In this document: one piece after another, positions 26,975 through 35,120 of the stretch
Position numbering within the stretch: the first letter of the stretch is position 1
Layout of the letters: each line of letters begins with the position of its first letter
Program-made: the position numbers and the translations under genes
Origin: Deltaproteobacteria bacterium
GTDB lineage: Bacteria; Bdellovibrionota_C; UBA2361; SZUA-149; JAITKM01
Length of the DNA stretch: 64,000 nucleotides
Direction of reading: 5' to 3'
Assembly: GCA_031278395.1 (NCBI GenBank)
Contig: JAITKM010000007.1
Coordinates: forward strand, 237,963-301,962
Notes under the pieces: model-generated
Databases searched by the model: none
Told to the model about the DNA's origin: nothing
Seen by the model: only the letters and a program-made list of their open reading frames with translations

Positions 26975-27114
26975 CAATTCCCACTATTGGTAGTGGAGAT
27001 ATTTGTGATATAGGGGGGGACGCTAAATTTTACTTAAGATTAGGTGTGCAAGGGTTAATAATTGCTCAAGCGTCACTAAAAAATCTGCGAGTGTTTAAGG
27101 ATATTTTTAATGCT
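26975..27114 (+). pseudogene. Degenerate partial copy of dusB
   Basis: This stretch repeats dusB bases 26465-26601 with roughly 85-90% identity and a 3-bp expansion in a G-run (TATAGGGGGGGACGC against TATAGAGGACGC). It has no start of its own and is not continuous with a dusB frame. It is separated from dusB only by the MITE. Its last bases, AATGCT, contain the ATG used by the following ABC ATPase gene at 27110. Confidence 0.88.
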
Positions 27115-27850
27115 AAATGTTATTAACCTACACAAATCGTTTGCTGACCATCTAGTCATTAACGGCGTGAGTTTCGTTTTAGAAGGTGGAGATCTAGTTG
27201 GTTTAGTTGGACCAAGCGGTTGTGGAAAAAGTGTGCTTCTCAAACTTTTGGCAAATGTTATCGAGCCGGACCAAGGGCAGATTCTAATGGGAAGTAATAT
27301 CAACACTCGCCATATGGTTCCGAATGTCTCATATAAGGTAGGCTTCTTGTTTCAAGAAAGCGCTTTGTTTGATTCTATGACAGTGTTAGAAAATGTGCTT
27401 TTTCCTTTAAAAGATGGCGGATTGCGTGAAACAAAACTTAGCGAGAAATCTGCTTTGGAACGAGCGTATCAAATTTTAACTGAAGTTGGTTTAGCAAAAG
27501 CCTACCACAAATTGCCTGGCGAATTAAGTGGTGGTATGCGGCGTCGAGTTGGGATTGCTAGAGCTTTGGTGAATAATCCAGATTTAGTTCTGTTAGATGA
27601 CCCTACTGGTGGGCTTGATCCAGTTGCGGCAAGCGTTATTATGGATCTAATTAAAAAACTACATCAAACCTATAAGCCGATTGTAGTTTTAGTTAGTCAC
27701 GATATTCGACGCTTACTGCCCAATGTAAGTCGAGTGTTAGGTTTGTTTAATGGTAAAATATGTTGTGATTGCTCACCAGAAATGCTTACGACAACCACTC
27801 CTGATTATGTTGTTCAGTTTTTAGCTACGAGATATGATTTTAAAAAGTAA
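27110..27850 (+). CDS. ABC transporter ATP-binding protein, MlaF-like
   Basis: 246 residues. Walker A is GPSGCGKSVLLKLL, the signature is LSGGMRRRVGIARALVNNPD, Walker B is LVLLDDPTGGLDP and the switch His is in VVLVSHDIRR. The arginine-rich LSGGMRRRV and overall length fit the MlaF/Ttg2A group, which energises phospholipid or solvent-related transport with an MlaE permease. No permease gene is adjacent, so partner and substrate are unknown. The start codon sits in the dusB fragment, meaning the native 5' region has been replaced. Confidence 0.88.
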   Translation: MLNVINLHKSFADHLVINGVSFVLEGGDLVGLVGPSGCGKSVLLKLLANVIEPDQGQILMGSNINTRHMVPNVSYKVGFLFQESALFDSMTVLENVLFPLKDGGLRETKLSEKSALERAYQILTEVGLAKAYHKLPGELSGGMRRRVGIARALVNNPDLVLLDDPTGGLDPVAASVIMDLIKKLHQTYKPIVVLVSHDIRRLLPNVSRVLGLFNGKICCDCSPEMLTTTTPDYVVQFLATRYDFKK

Positions 27851-27888
27851 AGATAATTAGTTCGTGATTGTTGTAATAGGTTAATAGA

Positions 27889-28665
27889 ATGTCAAAATAT
27901 CAAAATAAAATAAACGAAATTAGAGAAAAATTTTTAGCTGGGATTAGTGTTCCTGAAAAGAAACCTTTTGTGCCGGATGATTTTCAACTTGAAGCAATTG
28001 AATCCTTAAAACAAGGTAAGGATACTTTAGTTGTTGCTCCAACTGGAGCCGGAAAAACTTATATTGCCTTAGAAGCAATTCAAGAGATTGTAGCGCAAGG
28101 CAAGCGGGTGATTTATACAGTTCCGCTTAAGGCTTTATCGAATGCGAAGTATGCTGAAATGAAAAGGCTTTTTCAAGGAAAGTTCACGGTTGGAATTTTA
28201 ACCGGCGATAGAAAAATCGACGGCGATAGTGATGTGGTGGTGGCAACTACAGAGATTTATCGTAATGAGCTTTACCGCTACTGCGAAAACTATGGTTTGG
28301 TAGTGCTGGATGAATTGCACTATTTGTCTGACCCACAGCGTGGGGCAGTTTGGGAAGAGAGTATTATTCTGGCGCCACGTTCAGCAACCCTCTTAATGTT
28401 GTCAGCTTCAATATCTAATTATCAGGAAGTTGCAGAGTGGATAAAAAGTATTCGGGATAAGGAAGTTAAAATCGTGCATATTACAAAACGTCCAGTAGAG
28501 TTAAGACTTGGTTTTTTACATCCGAAGTTGGGATTATTACCTTTGGCAAATGAGAATGGCGAACCCTTAGCAGAAGTGCAGAATTTTTATAGTCAGGCTA
28601 ACGATACATTCCGTGGGAACTTGGGCGGCAGATTTGGTAGAGGAGCAAGACGGGGATTTAGATAA
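27889..28665 (+). CDS. Ski2-like DEAD/DEAH helicase, N-terminal RecA domain (split gene, part 1)
   Basis: 258 residues. Motif I is APTGAGKTYIALE near residue 50, then TVPLKALSNAKY (Ia), motif II as DELH in VVLDELHYLSD, and motif III as LSAS. The protein ends in a Gly/Arg tail (GGRFGRGARRGFR). It contains only the first RecA-like domain; the second is encoded by the next ORF, which is in the same frame behind three in-frame TAA stops. Intact relatives are single proteins of about 740 residues. The two halves may work as a two-subunit RNA helicase. Confidence 0.88.
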   Translation: MSKYQNKINEIREKFLAGISVPEKKPFVPDDFQLEAIESLKQGKDTLVVAPTGAGKTYIALEAIQEIVAQGKRVIYTVPLKALSNAKYAEMKRLFQGKFTVGILTGDRKIDGDSDVVVATTEIYRNELYRYCENYGLVVLDELHYLSDPQRGAVWEESIILAPRSATLLMLSASISNYQEVAEWIKSIRDKEVKIVHITKRPVELRLGFLHPKLGLLPLANENGEPLAEVQNFYSQANDTFRGNLGGRFGRGARRGFR

Positions 28666-28679
28666 AGGGAAATTTTAGG

Positions 28680-28710
28680 AGGTTCCTTAATTAACTAAGG
28701 ATAAGCATTA
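28680..28710 (+). repeat. Short intercistronic repeat, copy 5, at the helicase break
   Basis: AGGTTCCTTAATTAACTAAG followed by GATAAGCATT precedes the ATG at 28711. It shares AGGTTCCTT, AATTA and the final TAAGCATT with the copy at 21712-21746. It carries two of the three in-frame stops that separate the helicase halves, and supplies an AGGAGG ribosome binding site at its left edge. Confidence 0.6.
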
Positions 28711-30165
28711 ATGATTAAAGAATACAATATTACAGATATAGTTTTAGAATTAGAGCGATGTAATTTATTACCAACTATCGTTTTTAGAACTTCGCGTTCA
28801 CAGTGCGATTCAGATATTTTAAAGGCGGTAAATAACAAAGCCTTAGCTTTGCCTATCTCGCAGCAGCGAGCTATCAAAGATGCGGTCTATGAAATAGCCA
28901 AAAATTATGAAATGGAGTTGGAATTAATTACTACCCATCCACATTATAGTAGCTTAATTAAAACTGGCGTAGGGGCGCATCATGCGGGGCAACTCTTAAT
29001 GTGGCGGTTGTTGCTTGAGGAGTTAATGTCATTGGGAGTGTTAAAAGTTCTTTGTGCAACAGGAACTGTCGCGGCTGGTGTTGACTTTCCAGCTCGCACA
29101 ACTGTGGTAACAGCCCATACGAAGCGTGGGCATGACGGTTATAATAAGTTACTTTCAACAGAGTTTCAGCAGATGTCGGGTCGAGCGGGGCGTCGTGGTA
29201 AAGATATAGTTGGTTTTTGTGTAGCAGCGCCCTCGGCGTTTTGTGATGCTCGTGAATTATTGAAGTTGTCTAAAACTCCGCCAGAGCCGTTGATGTCCGC
29301 ATATTTTCCAAGCCCTAGCACAGTTTTAAATTTGTTACGCTATCGCAATGTTGATGATTTACGTTTTACGGTGGAGCGGAGTTTAGCCAGTTTTGCCGAT
29401 AAGAAGCAGGCTGTAATTTTGGAGAAAGAGGCGGCTGAGGTTGATGAAAAAATTAAAGTTAAAGAAGATCTAGTTGGGCGCTTGAAAGGACATCAGAAAG
29501 ACAATGAAACTAAGGCGCTGACTAAGTTAATCAAGAAGTCTAAACGACTACACACGCAAGCTGAGGAATTAAAGAATAAGCAAGGGACGTTGTTAGATCG
29601 AACGATAGCCGGTCTGCGGCAATTAGGGCATTTGAATAATTTTACCCTTTCAGATAAGGGGTATTGGAGCGCTAATCTTTGCACAGGTATGGTTTTGGAA
29701 TTAGCTGAAATAATAGAGGCGGGATATTTTGATCATATTAGTCCAGAGCGGTTAGCGACAATTTTGGCAGGTATTTGTGGTGAAGATCATCGTCAGTATT
29801 TAAAGGCGAGTAAATCTCCGATTTCAGATGCTGATTTTCAAGGGTTAAATGAAATTTTAAAGCGTGTTCAAGACATGAACTTACCGGGAGCGCCGACGGA
29901 GATAAATGTTATAGTTCCTAATGCGGCATACACTATGGAAGTTTGGTTGCAAGCTGAGAACTGGCAGGAATTTCGGGCGATGTTGTTGTTGAATGGCGCA
30001 GCAGAGGGGGATGCTGCTAGATTAATTACCCAAACTGCAGAGCATTTAAATCAGCTCAAACGGCTTGACGAGAAGTTTCCAAAATTAGCCAAGCGAGCCG
30101 AGGAAGCCCGTCGCAGAATTTTAAGACCGCCTCTTACAGAAGCAATTAATTTAGATAGCGTTTAA
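28711..30165 (+). CDS. Ski2-like helicase, C-terminal RecA domain and accessory region (split gene, part 2)
   Basis: 484 residues. It begins with the second RecA domain (LLPTIVFRTSRSQCDSDI), continues with GVGAHHAGQLL and LCATGTVAAGVDFPARTTV, and has motif VI as QMSGRAGRRG. A charged coiled coil (KEAAEVDEKIKVKEDLVGRL) and a helical C-terminal domain with ERLATILAGICGEDHRQYL follow, as in DOB1/Mtr4-like bacterial helicases. Without the P-loop half it cannot hydrolyse ATP alone. The AGGAGG at 28677-28682 is an excellent binding site, though far from the ATG, so translation of this half looks real. Confidence 0.88.
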   Translation: MIKEYNITDIVLELERCNLLPTIVFRTSRSQCDSDILKAVNNKALALPISQQRAIKDAVYEIAKNYEMELELITTHPHYSSLIKTGVGAHHAGQLLMWRLLLEELMSLGVLKVLCATGTVAAGVDFPARTTVVTAHTKRGHDGYNKLLSTEFQQMSGRAGRRGKDIVGFCVAAPSAFCDARELLKLSKTPPEPLMSAYFPSPSTVLNLLRYRNVDDLRFTVERSLASFADKKQAVILEKEAAEVDEKIKVKEDLVGRLKGHQKDNETKALTKLIKKSKRLHTQAEELKNKQGTLLDRTIAGLRQLGHLNNFTLSDKGYWSANLCTGMVLELAEIIEAGYFDHISPERLATILAGICGEDHRQYLKASKSPISDADFQGLNEILKRVQDMNLPGAPTEINVIVPNAAYTMEVWLQAENWQEFRAMLLLNGAAEGDAARLITQTAEHLNQLKRLDEKFPKLAKRAEEARRRILRPPLTEAINLDSV

Positions 30166-30243
30166 TTTTGATATAGACAGAGACTAATTCTTCAACTCGT
30201 AAAAAACTAATAGATAGTAGATAGTTAGAGTAGTTTAGAGTAG

Positions 30244-30268
30244 TTTTTTCTGGTATGGGGTTACTTTT
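30244..30268 (+). repeat. Solo end of the palindromic repeat family
   Basis: TTTTTTCTGGTATGGGGTTA followed by CTTTT is a perfect match to the left end of the family A elements, but no inverted partner follows before the next gene. The gap 30166-30454 otherwise holds small direct repeats of TAGAGTAG and no gene. Confidence 0.75.
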
Positions 30269-30454
30269 ATATTTTACTTTTATACTTTTGTATCTAGTTT
30301 CATCTAGAACAGCGGATCAGTTAAGATTTATGCTGAATTTTAATATGTATTTATATTTTAGGACAAGGTCGTTTAAAGAAATTATGAGATATTGTCGATT
30401 GTTAGAGTAGTAGAGTGTTAAAAAATTAAGGTCTTTGAAATAGGGAGGAGGTTT

Positions 30455-31429
30455 TTGGCTATTCAAAAAATTTTATCAGCAGATATTGGTGGAACGAATG
30501 GGCGCTTTGCTTATTTTAGCTACGAGGTCGAGGCAAAAAAACTTGAATTAGTAAAAACCCATTGGATCTCATTAGGACAACTAGAAGAAAAATATTCCAA
30601 ACCAACTTTAATCGCTATTCTTTCACAGCTGGATTTTGGTTTTGAACTAAACGAGTTTGACGTTTTAGTGATAGCAGTCGCCTGTCCAATAACTGAACGA
30701 AAATTAAAACTGACTAATAATTTACTGACTCTAGACTTAGACGAATTAGAAGCCAATTTTAAATGTGTTAGATTACTTAATGACTTTGTTGCGCAAGCCT
30801 GCTCTTGTCTTTCTGACCTCAAAGAAACTAGCCGAATAATTCAGCTGGGCAAAACAAATCCCAATTCACCCATTGCAGTGGTTGGGGCTGGCACTGGATT
30901 TGGTAAAGCCTATATTGTGCCAAACCAAAACGCACCTCTTATTTGCTCCGCCGAAGGCGGTCAGGCAGCTTTTGCAATGCAAAGTAGGGAAGAAATGGAA
31001 TTTGCAGAATTTGTTAAAGACCGCCTTGGGGTAACATATCCAAATTACGATAATATTGTGTCTGGGTTAGGTTTAACGCTGTTACATGAATTTCTAACTG
31101 GTGAGAAACTCAAGCCTCAAGAAATTGCAGCACAATTTACTAACAATCCAAAGCTTAAAACATTAGAATGGTTTTCAGGTTTTTATGGACGAGCTGGACG
31201 AAATTATGTGCTGGAAACACTGGCGTTGGGTGGTTTATTTATTTCTGGTGGAATTGCTATTAAAAATCCGATTATTATTAGTCATGAAGCTTTTAGGGCT
31301 AATTTCATTGATTCAAAAAAGTGTTCAAAGCTTTTACAAGAAGTGCCGATAAGGTTGTTGACTAATGAAGCGAGCGGTTTATGGGGGGCAGCAGAATTTT
31401 GGAGATTGAAGCAGTTAAATTCTTTTTAA
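30455..31429 (+). CDS. glk: Glucokinase
   Basis: 324 residues, proteobacterial Glk type. The N-terminal phosphate loop is ADIGGTNGRFAYF; VAVACPITERKLKLTNN follows, then AVVGAGTGFGKAYIVP and the SAEGGQAAFA region; SGGIAIKNP lies near the C-terminus. It phosphorylates glucose to glucose 6-phosphate with ATP in the cytoplasm. The start is TTG at 30455, supported by GGGAGGAGG a few bases upstream and by a family-like N-terminus (AIQKILSADIGGTN). Confidence 0.92.
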   Translation: MAIQKILSADIGGTNGRFAYFSYEVEAKKLELVKTHWISLGQLEEKYSKPTLIAILSQLDFGFELNEFDVLVIAVACPITERKLKLTNNLLTLDLDELEANFKCVRLLNDFVAQACSCLSDLKETSRIIQLGKTNPNSPIAVVGAGTGFGKAYIVPNQNAPLICSAEGGQAAFAMQSREEMEFAEFVKDRLGVTYPNYDNIVSGLGLTLLHEFLTGEKLKPQEIAAQFTNNPKLKTLEWFSGFYGRAGRNYVLETLALGGLFISGGIAIKNPIIISHEAFRANFIDSKKCSKLLQEVPIRLLTNEASGLWGAAEFWRLKQLNSF

Positions 31430-31438
31430 TTAAAAATT

Positions 31439-31924
31439 ATGGATTTAGAACTATTAAATATTTTTACACAATCAGCGGTGAGTGTGATTGAAACAATGGC
31501 ATTTACAAAAGTTGCTGTTGGCAAACCAGTCTTGAAAGTAGAGAAGGTTACTAACGGGGATGTTACTGGTATTATTGGGCTTGCTAATTCAGAGTTTAAA
31601 GGGACTTTAGTGATTAGCTTTGAGGCTGAAGCAATAATTGCAGTGGTCAATAACATGTTGGGTAGCAATTACACAGAAATGAGTAGCGATGTTATTGATG
31701 CAGTTGGCGAAATTACAAATATGATTTGTGGCGCTTCTAAACGTTCTCTTGCCGATAGTAAACAGATAATCTTAGATATGGCTTCGCCAACTACTATAAT
31801 TGGTAGAGATTTAATGATTAATTTTCCGGGTAGCTTACCAGTGGTAGAAATTCCTTTTGCAACAGAAAAAGGTAAATTTATAATTGATATTACGCTAGGC
31901 AAGGAACATCAGTCATTAATTTGA
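31439..31924 (+). CDS. CheX-like chemotaxis phosphatase
   Basis: 161 residues with the CheC/CheX/FliY fold pattern. The phosphatase motif is in the helix DVIDAVGEITNMICGASKRS (E-x2-N), preceded by the ATG-like strand segment VTGIIGLANSEFKGTLVISF. One such motif and the short length fit CheX, which removes phosphate from CheY as a dimer. The protein would shorten the chemotaxis signal. Its last 9 bases overlap the 3' end of the convergent serpin gene. Confidence 0.85.
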   Translation: MDLELLNIFTQSAVSVIETMAFTKVAVGKPVLKVEKVTNGDVTGIIGLANSEFKGTLVISFEAEAIIAVVNNMLGSNYTEMSSDVIDAVGEITNMICGASKRSLADSKQIILDMASPTTIIGRDLMINFPGSLPVVEIPFATEKGKFIIDITLGKEHQSLI

Positions 31925-33472
31925 GAATTTACCTAGCATCACAATTATTTTTGAGGGGTGGTGAATTACTGCAAAAATAAACGGACGTTCAGCAATAAAA
32001 GAAAGCTGTTCAGTATTTTCACTCAAGTTTGTGTTTGCTGCAGTAGCAGTGCCTTTATCTATAGTAGTTAAATTAGCTTGTTGAATATAAGGATTTAAAA
32101 ATAAATCAGTAGTGCCGGTAATGCCGGATAAATCAGCTTTGCCGGTAAAGATATCTGACACGCCTAGTTTTGTTAATTTTTCTTTGACATTAATTCTGGA
32201 ACTAATTTTTAATTTTGGCACTTTAATATATAATTCCTTCTCGGTGAGAGAAGTTTCGATAGTATTAATTAGTTCAGCTGATAAAATATTTTCAAGTTCT
32301 GCAATGGACATACTGGCATTGGGTAAAATAAATAACAGAGCCAACTCTTGCTCCGCTGGTTTTAATTCCAGAGCTTGAAAATCTTGGTTAGCAAGATATA
32401 AATAATTATTCTTACCAGTAATATAATGTAGCCTTTTTGTTCCAGTGTTATGGGAGGTAAAAGTTCCTTCGGTTGAAGTAAAATTTTTGTCAAAGGTCAA
32501 AGTTAGATTAAACAGATCAGCAATTACCATTCTAGTTGAGATTTTAATTTCTTTATTAAAAAGATTTTCAATGTTTTGTTCCGATTTGCTAAAGACCCAG
32601 TCATTGATTCTTTTTTGGGTGAAATCAATATCGTTGAAGAAGTCCGATTTATCAAAATTTAATAGAAAATAATCATTTAGATAGTCATTAAACTCTTTTT
32701 GGATGTAATTATTGTCATTTGCCCAGATATTAGAACGATAATAGGAACTATCTTTATTGGCTAAAAATATATTGTTAATAGAATTAAAGGTTTCTTTAAA
32801 ACGCACGCCAATACTTTTTAGATTTTTATCTAGACCTAAGATGTCCTGCATTTGTTTTTTAGTTTCGTTTTTACTACCAGCGTATAAAGCTGCTAGGTGA
32901 TGCATTATACTATAAGTTGCCACAACAAAAGAGTCTTCTTTTGTTGCCATGGTTTGGTAAAGCTTAAGAGAAAATTGGTTATTAGCTGTGGTGATGTCGA
33001 AATTTTCTAATAGTTGATCTTGTAAGGGAATAATTTTTTCTTCTTTAACTGGCTCAGTGATTGTGGCAGATGATTCTACCTCTAGACTATTAGTAGTTGA
33101 TTTTGAGATTCTAGAGTTTTTAGGCTTGACTTCTTCAAACTGGATATTATTTTTACTAACAGCTTGTGCAGTTAGTGGGGCTAGAGATAACGAACAAGCC
33201 AGGATGATGAGTAGTATGATTTTGGTTTTATGTTTTAAAACGTCAGATAGAATGTGCTGAGTAAGTTTATTGATTAGTTTTTTATTAACTGAGACTTCTT
33301 CTGCAACATCATAAATGGCACAGATAAGTTCGCCTATAGTGGTATTAAGACTAGATTGCGATTGATGGTTTGCTGCGTTTTTTCCCACTTTTATAGGTTT
33401 GATTGGCAGTGTGTGGCTAGGTTTAGCATGAGGATTAATTTTTTTCCTATTACTGTTAGTAACTTTTTCCAT
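31916..33472 (-). CDS. Serpin (serine protease inhibitor) with N-terminal membrane anchor
   Basis: 518 residues. An 80-residue basic N-terminus precedes a hydrophobic segment (IILLIILACSLSLAPLTAQA, about 83-105). The serpin fold follows from about 150: SFVVATYSIMHHLAALYAGS, TRMVIADLFNLTLTFDKNF, LALLFILPNASMSIAELENI and FIAERPFIFAVIHHPSKIIV. The reactive-loop hinge is KGTATAANT, with small residues as in inhibitory serpins, and the loop reads NLSENTEQ. It would trap a serine or cysteine protease outside the cytoplasm. The cleavage residue cannot be fixed by eye. Confidence 0.92.
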   Translation of the reverse strand: MEKVTNSNRKKINPHAKPSHTLPIKPIKVGKNAANHQSQSSLNTTIGELICAIYDVAEEVSVNKKLINKLTQHILSDVLKHKTKIILLIILACSLSLAPLTAQAVSKNNIQFEEVKPKNSRISKSTTNSLEVESSATITEPVKEEKIIPLQDQLLENFDITTANNQFSLKLYQTMATKEDSFVVATYSIMHHLAALYAGSKNETKKQMQDILGLDKNLKSIGVRFKETFNSINNIFLANKDSSYYRSNIWANDNNYIQKEFNDYLNDYFLLNFDKSDFFNDIDFTQKRINDWVFSKSEQNIENLFNKEIKISTRMVIADLFNLTLTFDKNFTSTEGTFTSHNTGTKRLHYITGKNNYLYLANQDFQALELKPAEQELALLFILPNASMSIAELENILSAELINTIETSLTEKELYIKVPKLKISSRINVKEKLTKLGVSDIFTGKADLSGITGTTDLFLNPYIQQANLTTIDKGTATAANTNLSENTEQLSFIAERPFIFAVIHHPSKIIVMLGKFSN

Positions 33473-33557
33473 TTTATCTCCCGAAACTAGTTATGGTTTT
33501 AATGATGTTTTGAGATGTTCTAAACCATGAATTAGATACAAATTTTTGGTCGGGAGA

Positions 33558-33594
33558 TTTTGGTATCGGGTTCTTGGGATTTTGGTATCGGGTT
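33558..33594. repeat. Two direct copies of a variant repeat end near the transposase gene
   Basis: TTTTGGTATCGGGTT occurs at 33558 and 33580, 22 bp apart; it is a one-base variant of the TTCTGGTATGGGGTT ends seen elsewhere. They lie between the serpin and transposase genes, in inverted orientation to the copies on the other side of the transposase. The rest of 33473-33868 is AT-rich with no gene. Confidence 0.65.
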
Positions 33595-33868
33595 ATTAGA
33601 TTTTTCTTAGTTTTTTTAGTGTCTAATAAGAATTTTTTATTTTATAAAACATCGATTTGAAGGGGATAAAAGATAAGAAATTAGTAAAAAGATATATATT
33701 GTCAATTCATATGTAGTAGAATTAGTTATTCTCCATGTAACTTATTTAGTTTTTTATAAAAAAAAGTTAAAAAGCATATATTTTTCCATAGTTGTCAGTG
33801 CAATTTATATCAAATCAGGCTTTTGCATGTAAAATTTTCGATTAATTTACCGCTTTAAAAAGAACTTG

Positions 33869-34843
33869 TTAAGTTAAAAATAAATTCGGAGGTATATGTT
33901 CAAGAAATTCTCCACCCGGCATAAACATTCCAGCCGGAAACAAGATATTACATAAACCATTCTTTATTGTTTTATAAGCTTGCTTTGCAATTTGCGTCAG
34001 AGATCTGAAATAAGTGATATATGTTTTACGTAATTCGATATTGGAACTGATACAGAGCATTCTTTTGCTATATTTGGCTGACTTAAATTTTTTATTTATA
34101 TGTTGAGTTTTAAGTTTTTTTGCTCCGACGACCCCTTTGGGATGTTCTAGTTTTTTCTCTTCTTCAATAACTTCCTTGATAATTTGATTATTTATTTCCT
34201 CAGGATTATTATCTTTATATTCAATAAATCCCTCCATCCAAGCATTAGGTTCTAATTCAAAAGTGTGAAATATAGGTTTATCTCCGGCTAGGTTATTAAT
34301 AAGTTCTTTTTGTTTTTTATCTGTCATTAAAGCTAAGTTGTTTATTTTATAAAATTGCGAACGTTTTATCCAAACACATTCTTTTCTATATTCTTTCTTT
34401 TTAAACATACTCCAAGAAGAAAGTCCTGGATATTGTTCGATAGAGTTGACTAGATCAGCAGAGGCAGGATTTTTATAAATATATTTAATAGTATCAATAA
34501 CTTTGTCGTAGGTTAAAACTATTGGATCGTCAAATCCATCATTCCAGACGGTATTTTGTCGAATGCCACAGATTCTATTGATAGCAGAGGCTGATTCTAA
34601 TTTTAAGAGTCTAATAAAGTTAGGTATATCTGCTGGGTTTCTCACAACTGCGAGTATATGAAAGTGGTTAGACATAAAGACAAAGTGACAGATTGAGATG
34701 TTATACAAAGATTTAGCGCGTGCTAATATGCCTATTAATGCTGTATTGATTAGGGGGTATGCAGGAAATGGCAAATCTTTTTCAACGCGTGAGGTTATAA
34801 ATAATACTGTATTTTCAACATATAATTTTCTTTTCTTAGCCAT
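33869..34843 (-). CDS. REP-associated tyrosine transposase (RAYT, HUH/Y1 family)
   Basis: 324 residues. The HUH motif is His60-Phe-His62 in FVFMSNHFHILAVV, and the single catalytic Tyr is probably Tyr121 in IKYIYKNPASADLV, matching the YIHLNP pattern of RAYTs. NTVWNDGFDDPIVL lies between them. These single-strand endonucleases are linked to the spread of REP palindromes. It is longer than most RAYTs, with an extra lysine-rich C-terminal region (about 210-324). Copies of the repeat lie on both sides: 33558-33594 and 34958-35030. Confidence 0.88.
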   Translation of the reverse strand: MAKKRKLYVENTVLFITSRVEKDLPFPAYPLINTALIGILARAKSLYNISICHFVFMSNHFHILAVVRNPADIPNFIRLLKLESASAINRICGIRQNTVWNDGFDDPIVLTYDKVIDTIKYIYKNPASADLVNSIEQYPGLSSWSMFKKKEYRKECVWIKRSQFYKINNLALMTDKKQKELINNLAGDKPIFHTFELEPNAWMEGFIEYKDNNPEEINNQIIKEVIEEEKKLEHPKGVVGAKKLKTQHINKKFKSAKYSKRMLCISSNIELRKTYITYFRSLTQIAKQAYKTIKNGLCNILFPAGMFMPGGEFLEHIPPNLFLT

Positions 34844-34885
34844 AATAGATAGCTCCGATTGGTAAATTTTTATAAATAAAGAGGT

Positions 34886-34899
34886 GAGGTTATAACCTC
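34886..34899. promoter_or_regulatory. Palindrome upstream of the transposase gene
   Basis: GAGGTTATAACCTC is a perfect 14-bp palindrome 43 bp before the transposase start. It could be an operator site. Confidence 0.4.
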
Positions 34900-34957
34900 G
34901 CTATATACCTATCGGGTGAAATTCTTATTGTTTTCATATGTTCGCTGTCGTAAATAT

Positions 34958-35030
34958 AACCCCATACCAGTTCGCGCCAGTTCCAGTTCGCGCCCGCGCG
35001 AGTTCGCCAATTAGTAACCCCATACCAGTT
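34958..35030. repeat. Two direct repeat ends upstream of the transposase gene
   Basis: TAACCCCATACCAGTTCGCG at 34958 and TAGTAACCCCATACCAGTT at 35012 are right-hand ends of the palindromic family. Between them lies a GC-rich stretch with repeated CAGTTCGCGCC units, unlike the AT-rich surroundings. Confidence 0.75.
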
Positions 35031-35120
35031 ACAAAAAAACTTATGGTTAAAATTACAATTTTTATGTAGTCCATAGCAGCAGTTTTACAGGTTTAGTAAT
35101 TATACATTATAAATAAAGAG

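Noticed and set aside
28620-28711. Simple frameshift in the helicase gene
   Set aside because: The two halves are in the same frame and are separated by three in-frame stop codons, so a single indel cannot explain or repair the break.
34981-35011. GC-rich CAGTTCGCGCC units as a separate tandem repeat or origin motif
   Set aside because: Only about three imperfect short units are present, wedged between two repeat ends; they look like by-products of the repeat insertions.
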